NCBI RefSeq assembly: GCF_036417845.1
Contig: NC_089980.1
Location: 64,230,501-64,294,500 of the forward strand
DNA: 64,000 bases
DNA from: Apteryx mantelli
Lineage: Eukaryota; Chordata; Aves; Apterygiformes; Apterygidae
Reading direction: 5' to 3'
The position numbers and the translations under genes are program-made. Below the pieces are notes generated by a model. The model was not told the DNA's origin. It worked only from the letters and a program-made list of their open reading frames with translations, and did not search any database. Positions 14,701 to 24,183 of the stretch are shown here, one piece after another. Position 1 is the first letter of the stretch. Every line of letters starts with the position of its first letter.

Positions 14701-15665
14701 CTTGGGAGCAATAAATTTCAAGGTTAATTTTTCTTATATTGGTCAACACAGATTCTTTCCTCTGATTTAACTGAATCATTTGCTACTTAAATGAATAATC
14801 CTCAGGCTCCTGGAAAGTATAAGGACTGCAGGAAGGCATTGAAAGAGGAAACCATATATTCTTTCCAGTCTCTGCATTGTTCACGTCAGAAGAGACAGTG
14901 CTAGAGATTTTGCACCCAGTCCTCACCCACTAACCCAGAATTTTACAGGAGGAAGTATGTCTATTTACAGTTATAGCCAGAAGCAACTTTGCATTCTTCC
15001 TTCCATAAGATCCTACTCATATTTCTATTGAAGTGCAGCTACTTTTAGAGTAGAGGGCACTCTGCAGGCAGACAACTTGAATACATCTACAGATACCGGC
15101 AAAAAAAAGTAGTCCTGACAGACCCATCTAACAACAACAGCAACAACAAAAAAGTCATCAGCTCTTATGTCCACTCTATCATTGTCTTCACTCCATAAAA
15201 AGTTATTCCTAGGATGAGAAGAATCCTCACAGAGAAAAGATAATTAACTTTAATAAGCATGAGAACCATGAGGCAAATATCCTTTTGTAGTATTTGACTT
15301 GTGTGAAAACTATAGAGTATCCTGGACTTCCATTAATATGCTCACATGCTACTAACTGGTTAAGATGACAAATTTTTCCTCGCGTAGACTGATTTAGAAA
15401 GCAAAGAGGACCTTAAATTACAAACTTATCTTAAAGATCCAGAGTGCAATTCACAGAGGCCAATTCAATATCCTGATGGGATGCACTGCTGAGTTCCCAA
15501 CACTGTCATATTGTGTGGTTCAAGGAAGACTATGACTTGCATCAAGCTTTTACAGATGCCTACCTGAGATGGCAGCTCTGTCAGTCTGTTTTACAAGACT
15601 GAACCTATCTATACACACTGGGAGAAAGATTCTGTCCTGAAATCCTCACAACCTACAAAGGGGAA

Positions 15666-15712
15666 AATATTATTGTTGTTTCATAGATATGAAAGTGAAA
15701 GAGAGGAAAGGC
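15666..15712 (-). repeat. MIR-like SINE remnant
   Basis: AATATTATTGTTGTTTCATAG, then ATATGAAAGTGAAAGAGAGG, resembles the reverse complement of the MIR 3' part (attattatccccattttacagatgaggaaactgaggc). Decayed; moderate to low confidence. Confidence 0.35.
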
Positions 15713-15861
15713 TACATTTTTAAGAGAACCCAATACTAACAGTTGGATCCTCATTTTTTAAAGGGACTGACTTCATTGATTAAACAATACTGTCAACTCT
15801 GATAATGTTTACAAGTTCTAACATGAAAACCCATGAGAAACTGGTAGATTAATGTGTGTAT

Positions 15862-15890
15862 GCACACACACACACACACAATATATATAT
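15862..15890. repeat. CA microsatellite running into AT
   Basis: About ten CA units are followed by a short ATATATAT run. Confidence 0.9.
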
Positions 15891-16380
15891 GAACACTGCA
15901 GTCAGTACTTGCAGATTTGTCTTCTGCGGAAAATGCCATTTCTAGGATCACAACACTTGATTATTCTCAGACAAGAACTATTAAGATAGAACAAAGTTTG
16001 CTCTTAGCTAAATTACTACTTTTCAAATGAGTGTTCTCCTGATAGAGAACAAAGTCATAGCAGCACTGGGAACACAGGCTTACTGTCTTACTCATGAACT
16101 GCCTTAAAATAGCTGAAAAAACCTTTGTCAAAGAAACTAAATGTTGCAAAGAATGGCAAAAAGCTATAAATTACAGGGTTTTTAAAGAATAATTTCTAAA
16201 AAATGTAGTTTATATACTTTACATGTGAAATCTAAAGAATCTATTTTACTACTGACACAGGCTATACACTCCAATGGTTTGATTTTCCAATTTCAAGTAC
16301 TTTAACACAACTTGTGTACATATTTCAATGTTTCTGTATCAGTCAAAACTAATTCCAGAGCTAGGTCTTGGTCTTCCAGT

Positions 16381-16434
16381 AAAAAAAACAAAACAAAACA
16401 AAAAAACAACAAAAAAAGCCTCCCCCCCCCCCCA
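16381..16434. repeat. A-rich (AAAAC) tract ending in poly-C
   Basis: Runs of A broken by single C bases (AAAACAAAAC pattern) end in a run of about 11 C. Same strand polarity as the other A/C tracts in the window. Confidence 0.9.
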
Positions 16435-16865
16435 AACCTTCCAAGACTAAAGTTTTGAGCACCACTTGATGAAAAGTTGTGCTTTTGGTTAAGAATTCTA
16501 AAGCTGCATTTTTGTAAATATACAATGAAACCTCCATTTTTATATAAACAAGCTAAAAACTTGCAGATCTTGGGAAACCTCTCATAGCAGATATTTTTCA
16601 GTTTGCTTCTGTCTTTACATTCACTGACAACTATTATTCCCATATCCAATTATTTAAAATGGGAGCTAGGAATGGAAACACTAGTTGATTCCAAAACTTT
16701 TTCAACACATATATAATTTCTCATAATGAACAGCAGATCCTTGTTCAGTCACATTACATTGTAAAATATTAAAATTCTCTGCTGATGACCAAAAATCTGG
16801 AATGTTGCTGCCCTCAAAGTTCCTAGAGTGTCTGTACAGCACGATCTCCAGTATCACTACAGAAT

Positions 16866-17090
16866 AAGTTAGGCTGGAAGGGATCCATGGAAGTTGTCTG
16901 GTCCGACAAACTGCTCACAGTAGGGCCAACTTCAAAGCTAGATCAGGTTGCTCAGAGTCATATCCAATGGAGTTTCAAATACATTCAAGGATGGAGAGTC
17001 ACAGTTTCTCTGCACAAACTGTTTGATCACGCTCATTGTGAAAAAAAAATTTCTACTATCTACTCAATTTCCCTTATTGCAAACCATAAT
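16866..17090 (-). mobile_element. degenerate CR1 3' fragment, antisense
   Basis: GGCTGGAAGGGATCC, AGTAGGGCCAACTTCAAAG, AGATCAGGTTGCTCAGAG and CTCATTGTGAAAA follow, in order, the reverse complement of a CR1 3' region (ggttggaagggacc ... cagggccaacttcagag ... gatcaggttgctcaggg ... ctcattgtgaaaaa). It is more diverged than the copy at position 1. The CR1 3' end is on the left. Confidence 0.75.
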
Positions 17091-18218
17091 CTGCAAAAAA
17101 ATCATTCATCCCCAAAGCAAAATATATAAATAAAATTAACACATGTGACAAGAATAGGAAATAAAGATGCATTTCTGTAAACTTACTCAAATAGTCTTTA
17201 GAACAAAGTATCTAACTGGTCCAGAAGACCAAAAGAATATAAATGCCAAAGAGACTTTGCTTTTTGATATATTATTCATGTAAATTATATTCACATTTGT
17301 TATTAGCAGCAGAAAAAAATGTCTGCCATGTAGATAGGCTTAATACAAACAGCTGTATGACGCAATTCAAACGTAGCATGCTTGAAAACAAAGCAAGCTC
17401 AAGAACTACATGACAAGTCTATATAGCAGACTTTACAAGAGTAAAAATTCTAATACTCTGAGATTTCTTAAAGGGCCCATTTTAGTTAATCTCCATTCTA
17501 AGTAAGATTTCTAAAATATAAGAAAAAAGATTCTCTGCTGAAACAGTAATGCTGTAATTTGAGGGAAGTAACCTATCGCTTATGTATACCTTTGCCCAGT
17601 CTCTAAATATAAAATTGTTTTTAACTTCAACTAAGTAACTGAGCTTGCTTCCATAATACCATCAGAAATGACAGTAAGCAAAGATCCATCCCTTACCTAT
17701 GCCAAAAGACTGAAAATCCATCTTGCCTATCTTCAGCAGTCAAAAAAGTTAGCCTAAGTTCATTTTCTAGACACTCTCTCTACAGTCAATAGACAGAGAT
17801 GAGGCAAAGTGATGTATCTCACGTATGTAAGGATGGAAAATTTCACAAAAGCTTCCTCTCTCTCCACTGATTATCTAACTTAGATTAGGTACCTAATATT
17901 TAGACTGCCTAAATTAATCTGATCTAGTTTGAATATTTAGATTGCTGTATTTTTGGGTGGTGGGGAAGTAGACAAAAAAATCAGGATGAGAAAATGTACA
18001 CAAACACCAAATGACTATAAAGTGATCAGCAGACTAACCAATTACTTAAAAAAAAAAAAAAAATTCTGTAACAAACACATTCCCCCTGTCTCCCTACCCT
18101 CACCCCCATCCCCAAGAAAGCACTAAATTAGTTATGGCTTCAAGAATAACTGCAAACATGTACAGTAAGTTCAAGTGTTTAACCTATTTCAAGACCAATG
18201 CACATACAAAAAGCATAA
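17091..18218. other. 3' flank, no recognised feature
   Basis: AT-rich sequence between the CR1 remnant and the probable end of the SHPRH transcript. It holds a 15-base A run near 18049 and nothing else I can support. It could be transcribed if SHPRH uses a more distal polyadenylation site. Confidence 0.4.
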
Positions 18219-18224
18219 TTTAAT
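18219..18224 (-). terminator. candidate polyadenylation signal ATTAAA
   Basis: The minus strand reads ATTAAA here, about 630 nt past the SHPRH stop codon. No canonical AATAAA is seen on the minus strand between 16000 and 18852, so this common variant is the best candidate I could find. No strong GU-rich element is obvious after it; a more distal site is possible. Confidence 0.25.
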
Positions 18225-18852
18225 TTATCATCATTTTGCAGTAAGTGAACATTGACATTTGTGTTACATAAGTTCTTTATGAATAGCTAAACACCTAACA
18301 CAAATATCCAAATGATTATTAATCATTTAAAGTGTTACCAATAAGATGCTCAGTAATTCAGCATTATATGCTAACAATCCTAGAAGCCCTTTCTAGAAGA
18401 ATATTAATTTACAGTTGTTCTTTCTGAACAATGCTTTGTACAGTAAAAAAACCCTAGATTTGTGTTTTTCTGCTTCCCTCTCCCCCCCACTCCCCCAAGC
18501 TTTGCTCTCAGACTGAACTACTAGCCAGTCAAACTTGATGGTAAAAATCCCACTGACTTTAAGGGTCCAAGATCTCAGTTTCAGAGTCCAGCTCAAATGC
18601 TCTTTGGGAATAAAATTCATTTTTTGTGTAATGTGCAAAGTGCAATTTTTCTCCAGTGCCATCAGAAACGTGTGCGGCTAAGAACTTCACCACAGAATAA
18701 AATGGTAGCAATTGAAAGACTTTCTGATTTCCAACAGCTCTAGTAAGGACGGATGTTATATGATGTTTACAGGAATGAGAGATGAAAGGTGTTAAATACA
18801 GGTGCTTATTAGGTCAGGTACCCTCTAATTTCACTAGGTCAAACCAATGTTT
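18219..18852 (-). other. SHPRH: probable SHPRH 3' UTR
   Basis: Sequence following the SHPRH stop codon on the minus strand, up to the first candidate poly(A) signal. It contains a degenerate repeat-like stretch at about 18520-18585 (AAAATCCCACTGACTTTAAG) related in look to the motifs at 2711 and 6835. The 3' limit is inferred. Confidence 0.35.
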
Positions 18853-18949
18853 TTACTCAAGTTCTTCAGTTTCCTCTGTAAAAAGGTCAGCCAAATCTGC
18901 CACCGTCAGAACTGAGGCTTCGGACTGTTTCATGGAAGAGCTTGTGTGG
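18853..18949 (-). CDS. SHPRH: SHPRH exon W25 (terminal, coding part)
   Basis: Encodes the last 31 residues (1308-1338) after a split Ser codon, ending in LADLFTEETEELE and a TAA stop at 18855-18853. The acceptor is TTTTCCCCTAG. The Ser-rich start (HTSSSMKQSEAS) and acidic end match the SHPRH C-terminus that I remember from human. The intron upstream (18950-20193) holds a MIR-like scrap and repeat-like text near 19831. Confidence 0.95.
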
Positions 18950-19339
18950 CTAGGGGAAAAAATTGAATGCAAGCATCAGCAAAGAATCAACTTAAGCAAC
19001 ATGCTGTATGTACTGAAAACAGACTACATGGTATCAAATAACTGCTCAGCTATGAAGCTCAGCAGAAAAATATGCTTTCCACTAGGCAAAACACATACAC
19101 TGATCAGGTATGTTTCTTGCACAGTCTGAGTAAGATACAAAGTTCATCTACTGTCCCTAATAGTGGTCCACACCAGATACTTCAGAGGCAGCAGAACATG
19201 GGATAATCAGCTTTGTCCTCTAACATTTAAGGGATTGGCTTCAGCTTCCAAGAAAAAGGTTTGATATTGCTTTCAAGAGATCTCATTAGATCATTCAACC
19301 ACTGCACCATTTATCTGAATTTTACATGCAAAAGTAGTG

Positions 19340-19400
19340 CTGCTTTACAGATGTGGAAACAAGCAAGACCATTCTTTCAAAGCTAAAGCTGAAATCTTTT
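19340..19400 (-). repeat. MIR-like SINE remnant in intron W24/W25
   Basis: TGCTTTACAGATGTGGAAAC resembles the MIR reverse complement (cattttacagatgaggaaac). Short and decayed. Confidence 0.3.
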
Positions 19401-19830
19401 GTAATTAGAGCCAAAGATATGCAAGTAAGTGTTTTAGTCTATTTATTAACAGCCAAAAAAATGGAAAAATAACTCATTTTCCTTAACTAATGCCTCTTCC
19501 CAGACGTGCTGTGTGCATACAGGGTAGTTAGAGGAACAGAACTCTTGCAGTTTTTGCACAAAGAATGTAAATACCACTTTTGTTCTAGTCCCAGTCTTTC
19601 TATTGCTTATAGTTTTTGGAAAGGATAACACAGTGAAAACTGCTTTCTGTTTCCTCACACTAGACTGACTTACAAGCTGGCATCTGGACAACTTTTGTAC
19701 TGACTGCAAAAACAACCAGTGTGACACATAAGTTACAGTCCGTGTTTGTAGAATTTAAAAATAATTAAAGAAAGAATAAAGTCCTATAGTAGAACTTACA
19801 ACCCTCGCTCTCAAGTGGCAGGCTTAGTAT

Positions 19831-19900
19831 CGCTCCATTAATTTCAGTGCTTTTATGCTAATGGAAATGGGTAAACTGCAAGGTTTAATCAGGCCCCCTA
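19831..19900. repeat. probable ancient amniote repeat remnant
   Basis: CGCTCCATTAATTTCAGTGC, then GGGTAAACTGCAAGG and AATCAGGCCC, resembles the 'ctccattgacttcaatgg ... ggatcaggccc' style of old amniote repeats also suspected at 2711, 6835 and 18520. Family unnamed. Confidence 0.35.
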
Positions 19901-20193
19901 TTTTCGCCTCCAAAACATAGTTTATTAATTATTTGGGCTTTCCTGAAATAAAATATACACAACATAAACAATAAGTCCCCCTGAAAATTAAAATACTTAA
20001 GCTTCAACATACTAGAGCCAGGTTAAAAAATTCATTTTTCAAGCCCTAAAGCTTTTGTTTCAGTCAAAACAATTTGAAGCACAGCAAAAATTTATATTTA
20101 AGATACTTGCACTTAATTGTAAAAAAGTATAGTTGAAGCCCACCTTTTCATTTTCATTGCAATACTAACGTTTTAAAAAAATTCAACGCGTAC

Positions 20194-20274
20194 CTTCTAT
20201 CTACAGTTTTCAGCATAGTCTGCATTCTCTCTTCTATTGTTGCTTTTATCAGGAACCTATGAACAATGGTAGAC
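20194..20274 (-). CDS. SHPRH: SHPRH exon W24 (end of helicase lobe 2)
   Basis: Encodes residues 1281-1306 (STIVHRFLIKATIEERMQTM and onward to KTVDR), with split codons at both ends (Lys1280, Ser1307). This is the segment just after motif VI, where SNF2 proteins carry the V(H)RF.I..TIEER signature. Acceptor CACACTCAG, donor AG|GTACGC. 81 nt, symmetric phase. Confidence 0.95.
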
Positions 20275-21735
20275 CTGAGTGTGTTTAAAAAAAAGAAAAC
20301 CAAAAGTGAGCAGAAGAAATGTTGTCACCGTCAAAAGTCCAAGACCAAACTTTTGGTCTTGTACTAGTTATTTTCAGATTGCTGAAAAACACCTCTGGAC
20401 TTTAAGAGGAAATATCTTACAAGATGATTAGCAACTTGCACTGACATTTAAGGGTGTTTAGTATGTCCCAGAGCACACGTTTCCACTTTGCTGTATCACA
20501 TGCTAAATGAATAAAAGCCATACTAAGTAAAATTCTGAAGCAGATGCTAAGCAAAGTTCTGCCTTCTGTATCCTTACTATAAACAAAAAGTCCTCAAGTG
20601 CCCAGCATGTGGTTTACAGTAATGTCTTTGGTCCACTGGTTATATACAATGTTTTATACTGCATCGTCACAAGCTGATCCAAGAGACAGAGCTCAGCATA
20701 ATGGATAACAGAAGCTCATTCCCAGAGTTTTAATAATATTGTTCTTGAAGATGGCAAAATGCTATAAAAATTTAAGAAGTCAGTTTTTTTTTTTTTAAAC
20801 AAAAAAAAAAGAAAAATCCATTTGCAAAACCAAGATTAAAAAAGAAAGCTAGAGTGAAAAGACAAAATGTTAGGCATAAGAAAGTGAAACAGAAGAGAGT
20901 CAGTTCCAAGGATAACATTGGAAGAATCATTCAAGGCTCCCCAATACACACATTTTTCAAGATATGAACCTTGAAGAGCTTGGCTGCCTTTCAAATCTTG
21001 AATTGACATTTGGTGGGTAACAGCAGTAGCATTACACAGTGGAATTCTGAGGGAATAATATGCGATTCATGGGCAAAGGTCTACACAAAGGAAGAAAGCT
21101 AAATGAGCAGAACAACTGAATGGATAATATTCACAACAGTGAAACTAAGCAGAATTTTTCCATATGCTCACTTTATTTGAACATAGCCCCTTTTCAAACA
21201 AGGTTTGCTATAGTCTTATTTTTAAATCGTAAGTACAACACACGTTCTTGCTGGCTTTATTGCAGGGTGTTATTCTTTTGCCAGACCTTTAGCGCTAGCA
21301 TCATGTGAAATTATAATGCAAGCTGTTGCAAATAGTCTTTTCTGTGCTCTCACGGTTAATTGAAAATCTTTACCAACACACCCAAATATTCACCTGTTCA
21401 AAACATTCTTTCACATACAGGCTCCTTCATGCCCTCTCCCTTTGCCTTCATTCCCAAAACACAAAATCCATTATTATTACCCAGAATATTATTATTTCAG
21501 AATTGATTCTAGCTATGTTTCTACTTTGGATACAGGTGTTCATTACTATTATTTTTCAAGTGACATGAAAACTAAAGAGAAAAATTTACATTAAATGCAT
21601 TGAGGATGAACTTTCTAAACCTTTGTTAAGTGGTCAGTACTACCCACTTAACTCCCATTAACTGCAAAATTATTTTTTAAATGTTCCTCTAGAAAACTTC
21701 ATGTCAAACAACCATGCAAACTGGAGGAACTAAAT

Positions 21736-21810
21736 TTATATATATATGTGCATATGTGTGTATATATATAATTATGCATATATATTTATGTATACATGTA
21801 TATAACACAT
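21736..21810. repeat. alternating AT/GT purine-pyrimidine patch
   Basis: Some 75 bases are mostly TA, TG and CA steps (TATATATATGTGCATATGTG and similar). Confidence 0.8.
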
Positions 21811-21896
21811 ACTTTTTTTTTAAGTCATTTTTTTCTCTAACCATAATAAATGGGGAAAAATACTCTCATAAAATGCAGTGAAACATAAAAACAGCC

Positions 21897-22002
21897 AAAC
21901 TGAGTTAGACCAAAGGTCCATCTAAAAGTAGTAGCCTGTCTTCAACAGCAGCCAAAAGCCTGTGAAAGACTAGTGTGTAAAATAAATAAATAAATAAAAA
22001 GG

Positions 22003-22039
<37 letters not shown>

Positions 22040-22140
22040 TGTACAGACATTTCTCCCTAGTACTCTTCTACCCTCTAACCCTTTGCAGCTCAAGGAACCA
22101 GATGTAGTTTCTATGCAGTTACAGATTTCTCTTCTGAACT
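21897..22140 (-). mobile_element. possible old CR1-like remnant
   Basis: GAGTTAGACCAAAGGTCCAT then CTAAAAGTAGTAGCCTGTCT resembles the antisense 3' end of ancient CR1 copies in reptiles and birds (gtcagaccaaaggtccatctag ... cctgtcttcaacagtggcc). It is interrupted by the simple repeat at 21980. Low confidence. Confidence 0.4.
21980..22040. repeat. compound microsatellite (AAAT)n (GA)n (GACA)n
   Basis: Four AAAT units, a GGGAGAGAGA run, then about six GACA units, arranged end to end. Confidence 0.9.
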
Positions 22141-22873
22141 TGTTCAGCCTCTCTGTTAACTGAGAAAAGCGTGGCAGGACCCTATTCTAAGACAGTGATT
22201 ACAGCAGTCTCTTAAATTGTAAGAAACATACATTTGAAACTCAAAGCAAAGGAAAAAACAGAATATTGGTCTCAGATATTCTGGTGAATGCTGCATTTTA
22301 AATCACGTAAAATGATTCCCACCATAACAACTACTGTTTTTAACAGAAAAAGCTAAAGCAGCTCCTAATCAGGAGCTGAGAATGACCAGCTAGAACAAGC
22401 CTCTCAGGGGAACTGGGAAGCGCAATGTCTGAACTCAGCTACACATGACAAATGATGAGTTGCTCAGACCTGTCAAAACTAAGACATTTCTGGACATGCT
22501 TACAAGCAAAACTTTAAAGTTAAAAACTAAGGCAATGGCACATGCAAAGTAGGGTAGCAGCTGAACCACACTTTTCAGGGTTTTGGACTCAAGAGCCTAC
22601 ATTTTTCCTAAATTCCACTTTTAGTTCCCAAATTGTACAAAATTGCTTCCTAAAGTACACACTAAGGTGTCCTTTCAACAAACTTTTTTTAATGCTTTTA
22701 TCTTTGTTCCTCATGTGATCATCTTTAAAAATAGTATTCCTATGAATACCTTCATCTCAAAAATTGAGAAGTTCAGTGAACTAGACTGATGATTTATTCA
22801 GATTTTCAGATAACATATCAAACAACAGGTATGTTCAGATATCTGAAAAACTTACAGCCATTTTAACCCTTAC

Positions 22874-23052
22874 TTTGTTTGGCCAATACGATGTACTCTG
22901 CCAATAGCCTGAAGCTCATGTGCAGGATTCAGAATGGGTTCCACAAGCAGAACATGAGTCGCTTCAATTATGTTTAATCCATTGGAACCAGTGTGAAGGG
23001 GCAGCAGCAAAATATTGATCTTGGGATCATATTTAAATGCAGAGAGATTTTC
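22874..23052 (-). CDS. SHPRH: SHPRH exon W23 (helicase motifs V and VI)
   Basis: Encodes residues 1221-1279 plus two bases of Lys1280. It carries [13 protein letters not shown] (motif V region) and [11 protein letters not shown] (motif VI, residues 1268-1278) with the arginine finger Arg1275 region intact. This is the second RecA-like lobe of the SNF2 motor. Acceptor CCTTTTAG, donor AA|GTAAGG. The 455-nt intron upstream (23053-23507) shows nothing notable. Confidence 0.97.
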
Positions 23053-23507
23053 CTAAAAGGCAAACATCACAATAGCATGACAAAAGTTCCTCAATAAAGA
23101 GTGGACATCTCTATATTTTAAAGAAATTAGAGCAGTTAGTGAAGCACCAGACTGACAGTCTTGCAGGCTGACTGAAACAAGACCAGTCATCACAAAACAG
23201 ATACTGGACAGACATCAGTAAGGCAAGGATTTCTTGCAACATCGGTCAGTATGGTCATCCTTACCATCCATGTCAACATTTCTTTCTCAAAACTGAATGT
23301 ACTGTTTATCTCCAGAGGTTTTTTAATAGTGGCTTTATGTAATTAAGATTTTTAGAATTAATGAGCTTAGAGATCAAAGATTATGCCAAACAAATTTGCT
23401 GCTCTTAGTTTCTCAAATGAAGCAATAAAGGTAAGGATGAAATTAACTCCTATTAACTGTAACTTTCCCCATCTAAAATAATTTAAAGAAAAATATCCTT
23501 TATGTAC

Positions 23508-23594
23508 CTGAAATCTACTAATTCCATTGATCTGAGAAAAAACCATGTTGTTGTCATACAAAGCTTTTGAAATTATGTCCAACACATCTTGCCA
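23508..23594 (-). CDS. SHPRH: SHPRH exon W22 (helicase lobe 2, motif IV region)
   Basis: Encodes 29 residues (1192-1220): WQDVLDIISKALYDNN and on to SRFQ. The Trp-Gln start follows the FST of the preceding exon, making the FSTWQ signature of motif IV. The stretch NGISRFQ differs somewhat from the human text that I remember. Acceptor TTTTACAG, donor CAG|GTACAT. The upstream 496-nt intron has no feature. Confidence 0.95.
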
Positions 23595-24090
23595 CTGTAA
23601 AACAAACACAATAAAACTCTATTATAAACAGCAATGACAAAATATATGAATGTCTCAAAGAAGAGTAGATAAAAAGGCCTTTTATAATATTAGCACTTAA
23701 AGCTTTAAAAAAAATTAAAAAATTGTGTTCCAGCTACTGTACCTTTCACAAATCTAAAGATCAGCCTTAATAAAAAATCTAGTAGTAGCCACAAAAAAGT
23801 CTTACAATGTATCAAAAACATCGAGACATCAAATTTAAAAATGCCTAGAACTTCTAATGCTCCTACATAAATGTGTTTGCCCTTTAAATAAACAAGCTTT
23901 TTCATTTATTAATTTCAATTATTGATCATGTTCCAATTACATGATTTGCCCAATGAATCTCAAAACAATCAAGTGACTGCACAGAGCTACTCAACATTTT
24001 GGCAGCTAAGCAGAATTTCTGAAAATATTATGATAGTCTTAAACTCACAGAACACCAAAAAAGATTTAGACAGAAAATGGTGATTGATAC

Positions 24091-24183
24091 CGTTGAGAAA
24101 ACTAAGGATTTAGCCCCAGGGTCTTTAAATTGAATTCTCTTCAGTGTTCGGACCACAGCTTCCACTTTGGTGGAGTGACTTCC
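24091..24183 (-). CDS. SHPRH: SHPRH exon W21 (start of helicase lobe 2)
   Basis: Encodes 31 residues (1161-1191) from GSHSTKVEAVVRTL to SLVFST. It opens the C-terminal helicase lobe, directly after the RING exon. The acceptor is a weak AAG (TTTTTGAAG), the donor ACG|GTATCA. In-frame symmetric exon. Confidence 0.95.

Larger units (their letters stand above)
626..16865. other. intergenic flank, no recognised gene
   Basis: AT-rich sequence downstream of SHPRH. Open frames here are short (longest 147 codons at 5845-6288, plus strand), lack recognisable domains and show no splice-linked partners. Visible content: a CA microsatellite near 15862, AT repeats near 11750, a C/A homopolymer pair near 10983, MIR-like scraps at about 8615 and 15666, and degenerate repeat-like text at 2711-2772 and 6835-6990. 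In human the neighbour on this side is FBXO30 (from memory); I do not see it here. Confidence 0.6.
20275..22873 (-). other. SHPRH: SHPRH intron W23/W24
   Basis: 2599 nt. Contains a 22-nt near-perfect palindrome just upstream of the W24 acceptor (20340-20361), a T/A homopolymer pair near 20785, an alternating AT patch (21736-21810), a possible old CR1 scrap and a GA/GACA microsatellite. No coding sequence seen. Confidence 0.8.

Noticed and set aside
1..18852. Expected neighbour gene FBXO30
   Set aside because: From human gene order it should lie on this side, but no F-box or zinc-finger coding text is visible; it is probably further left.
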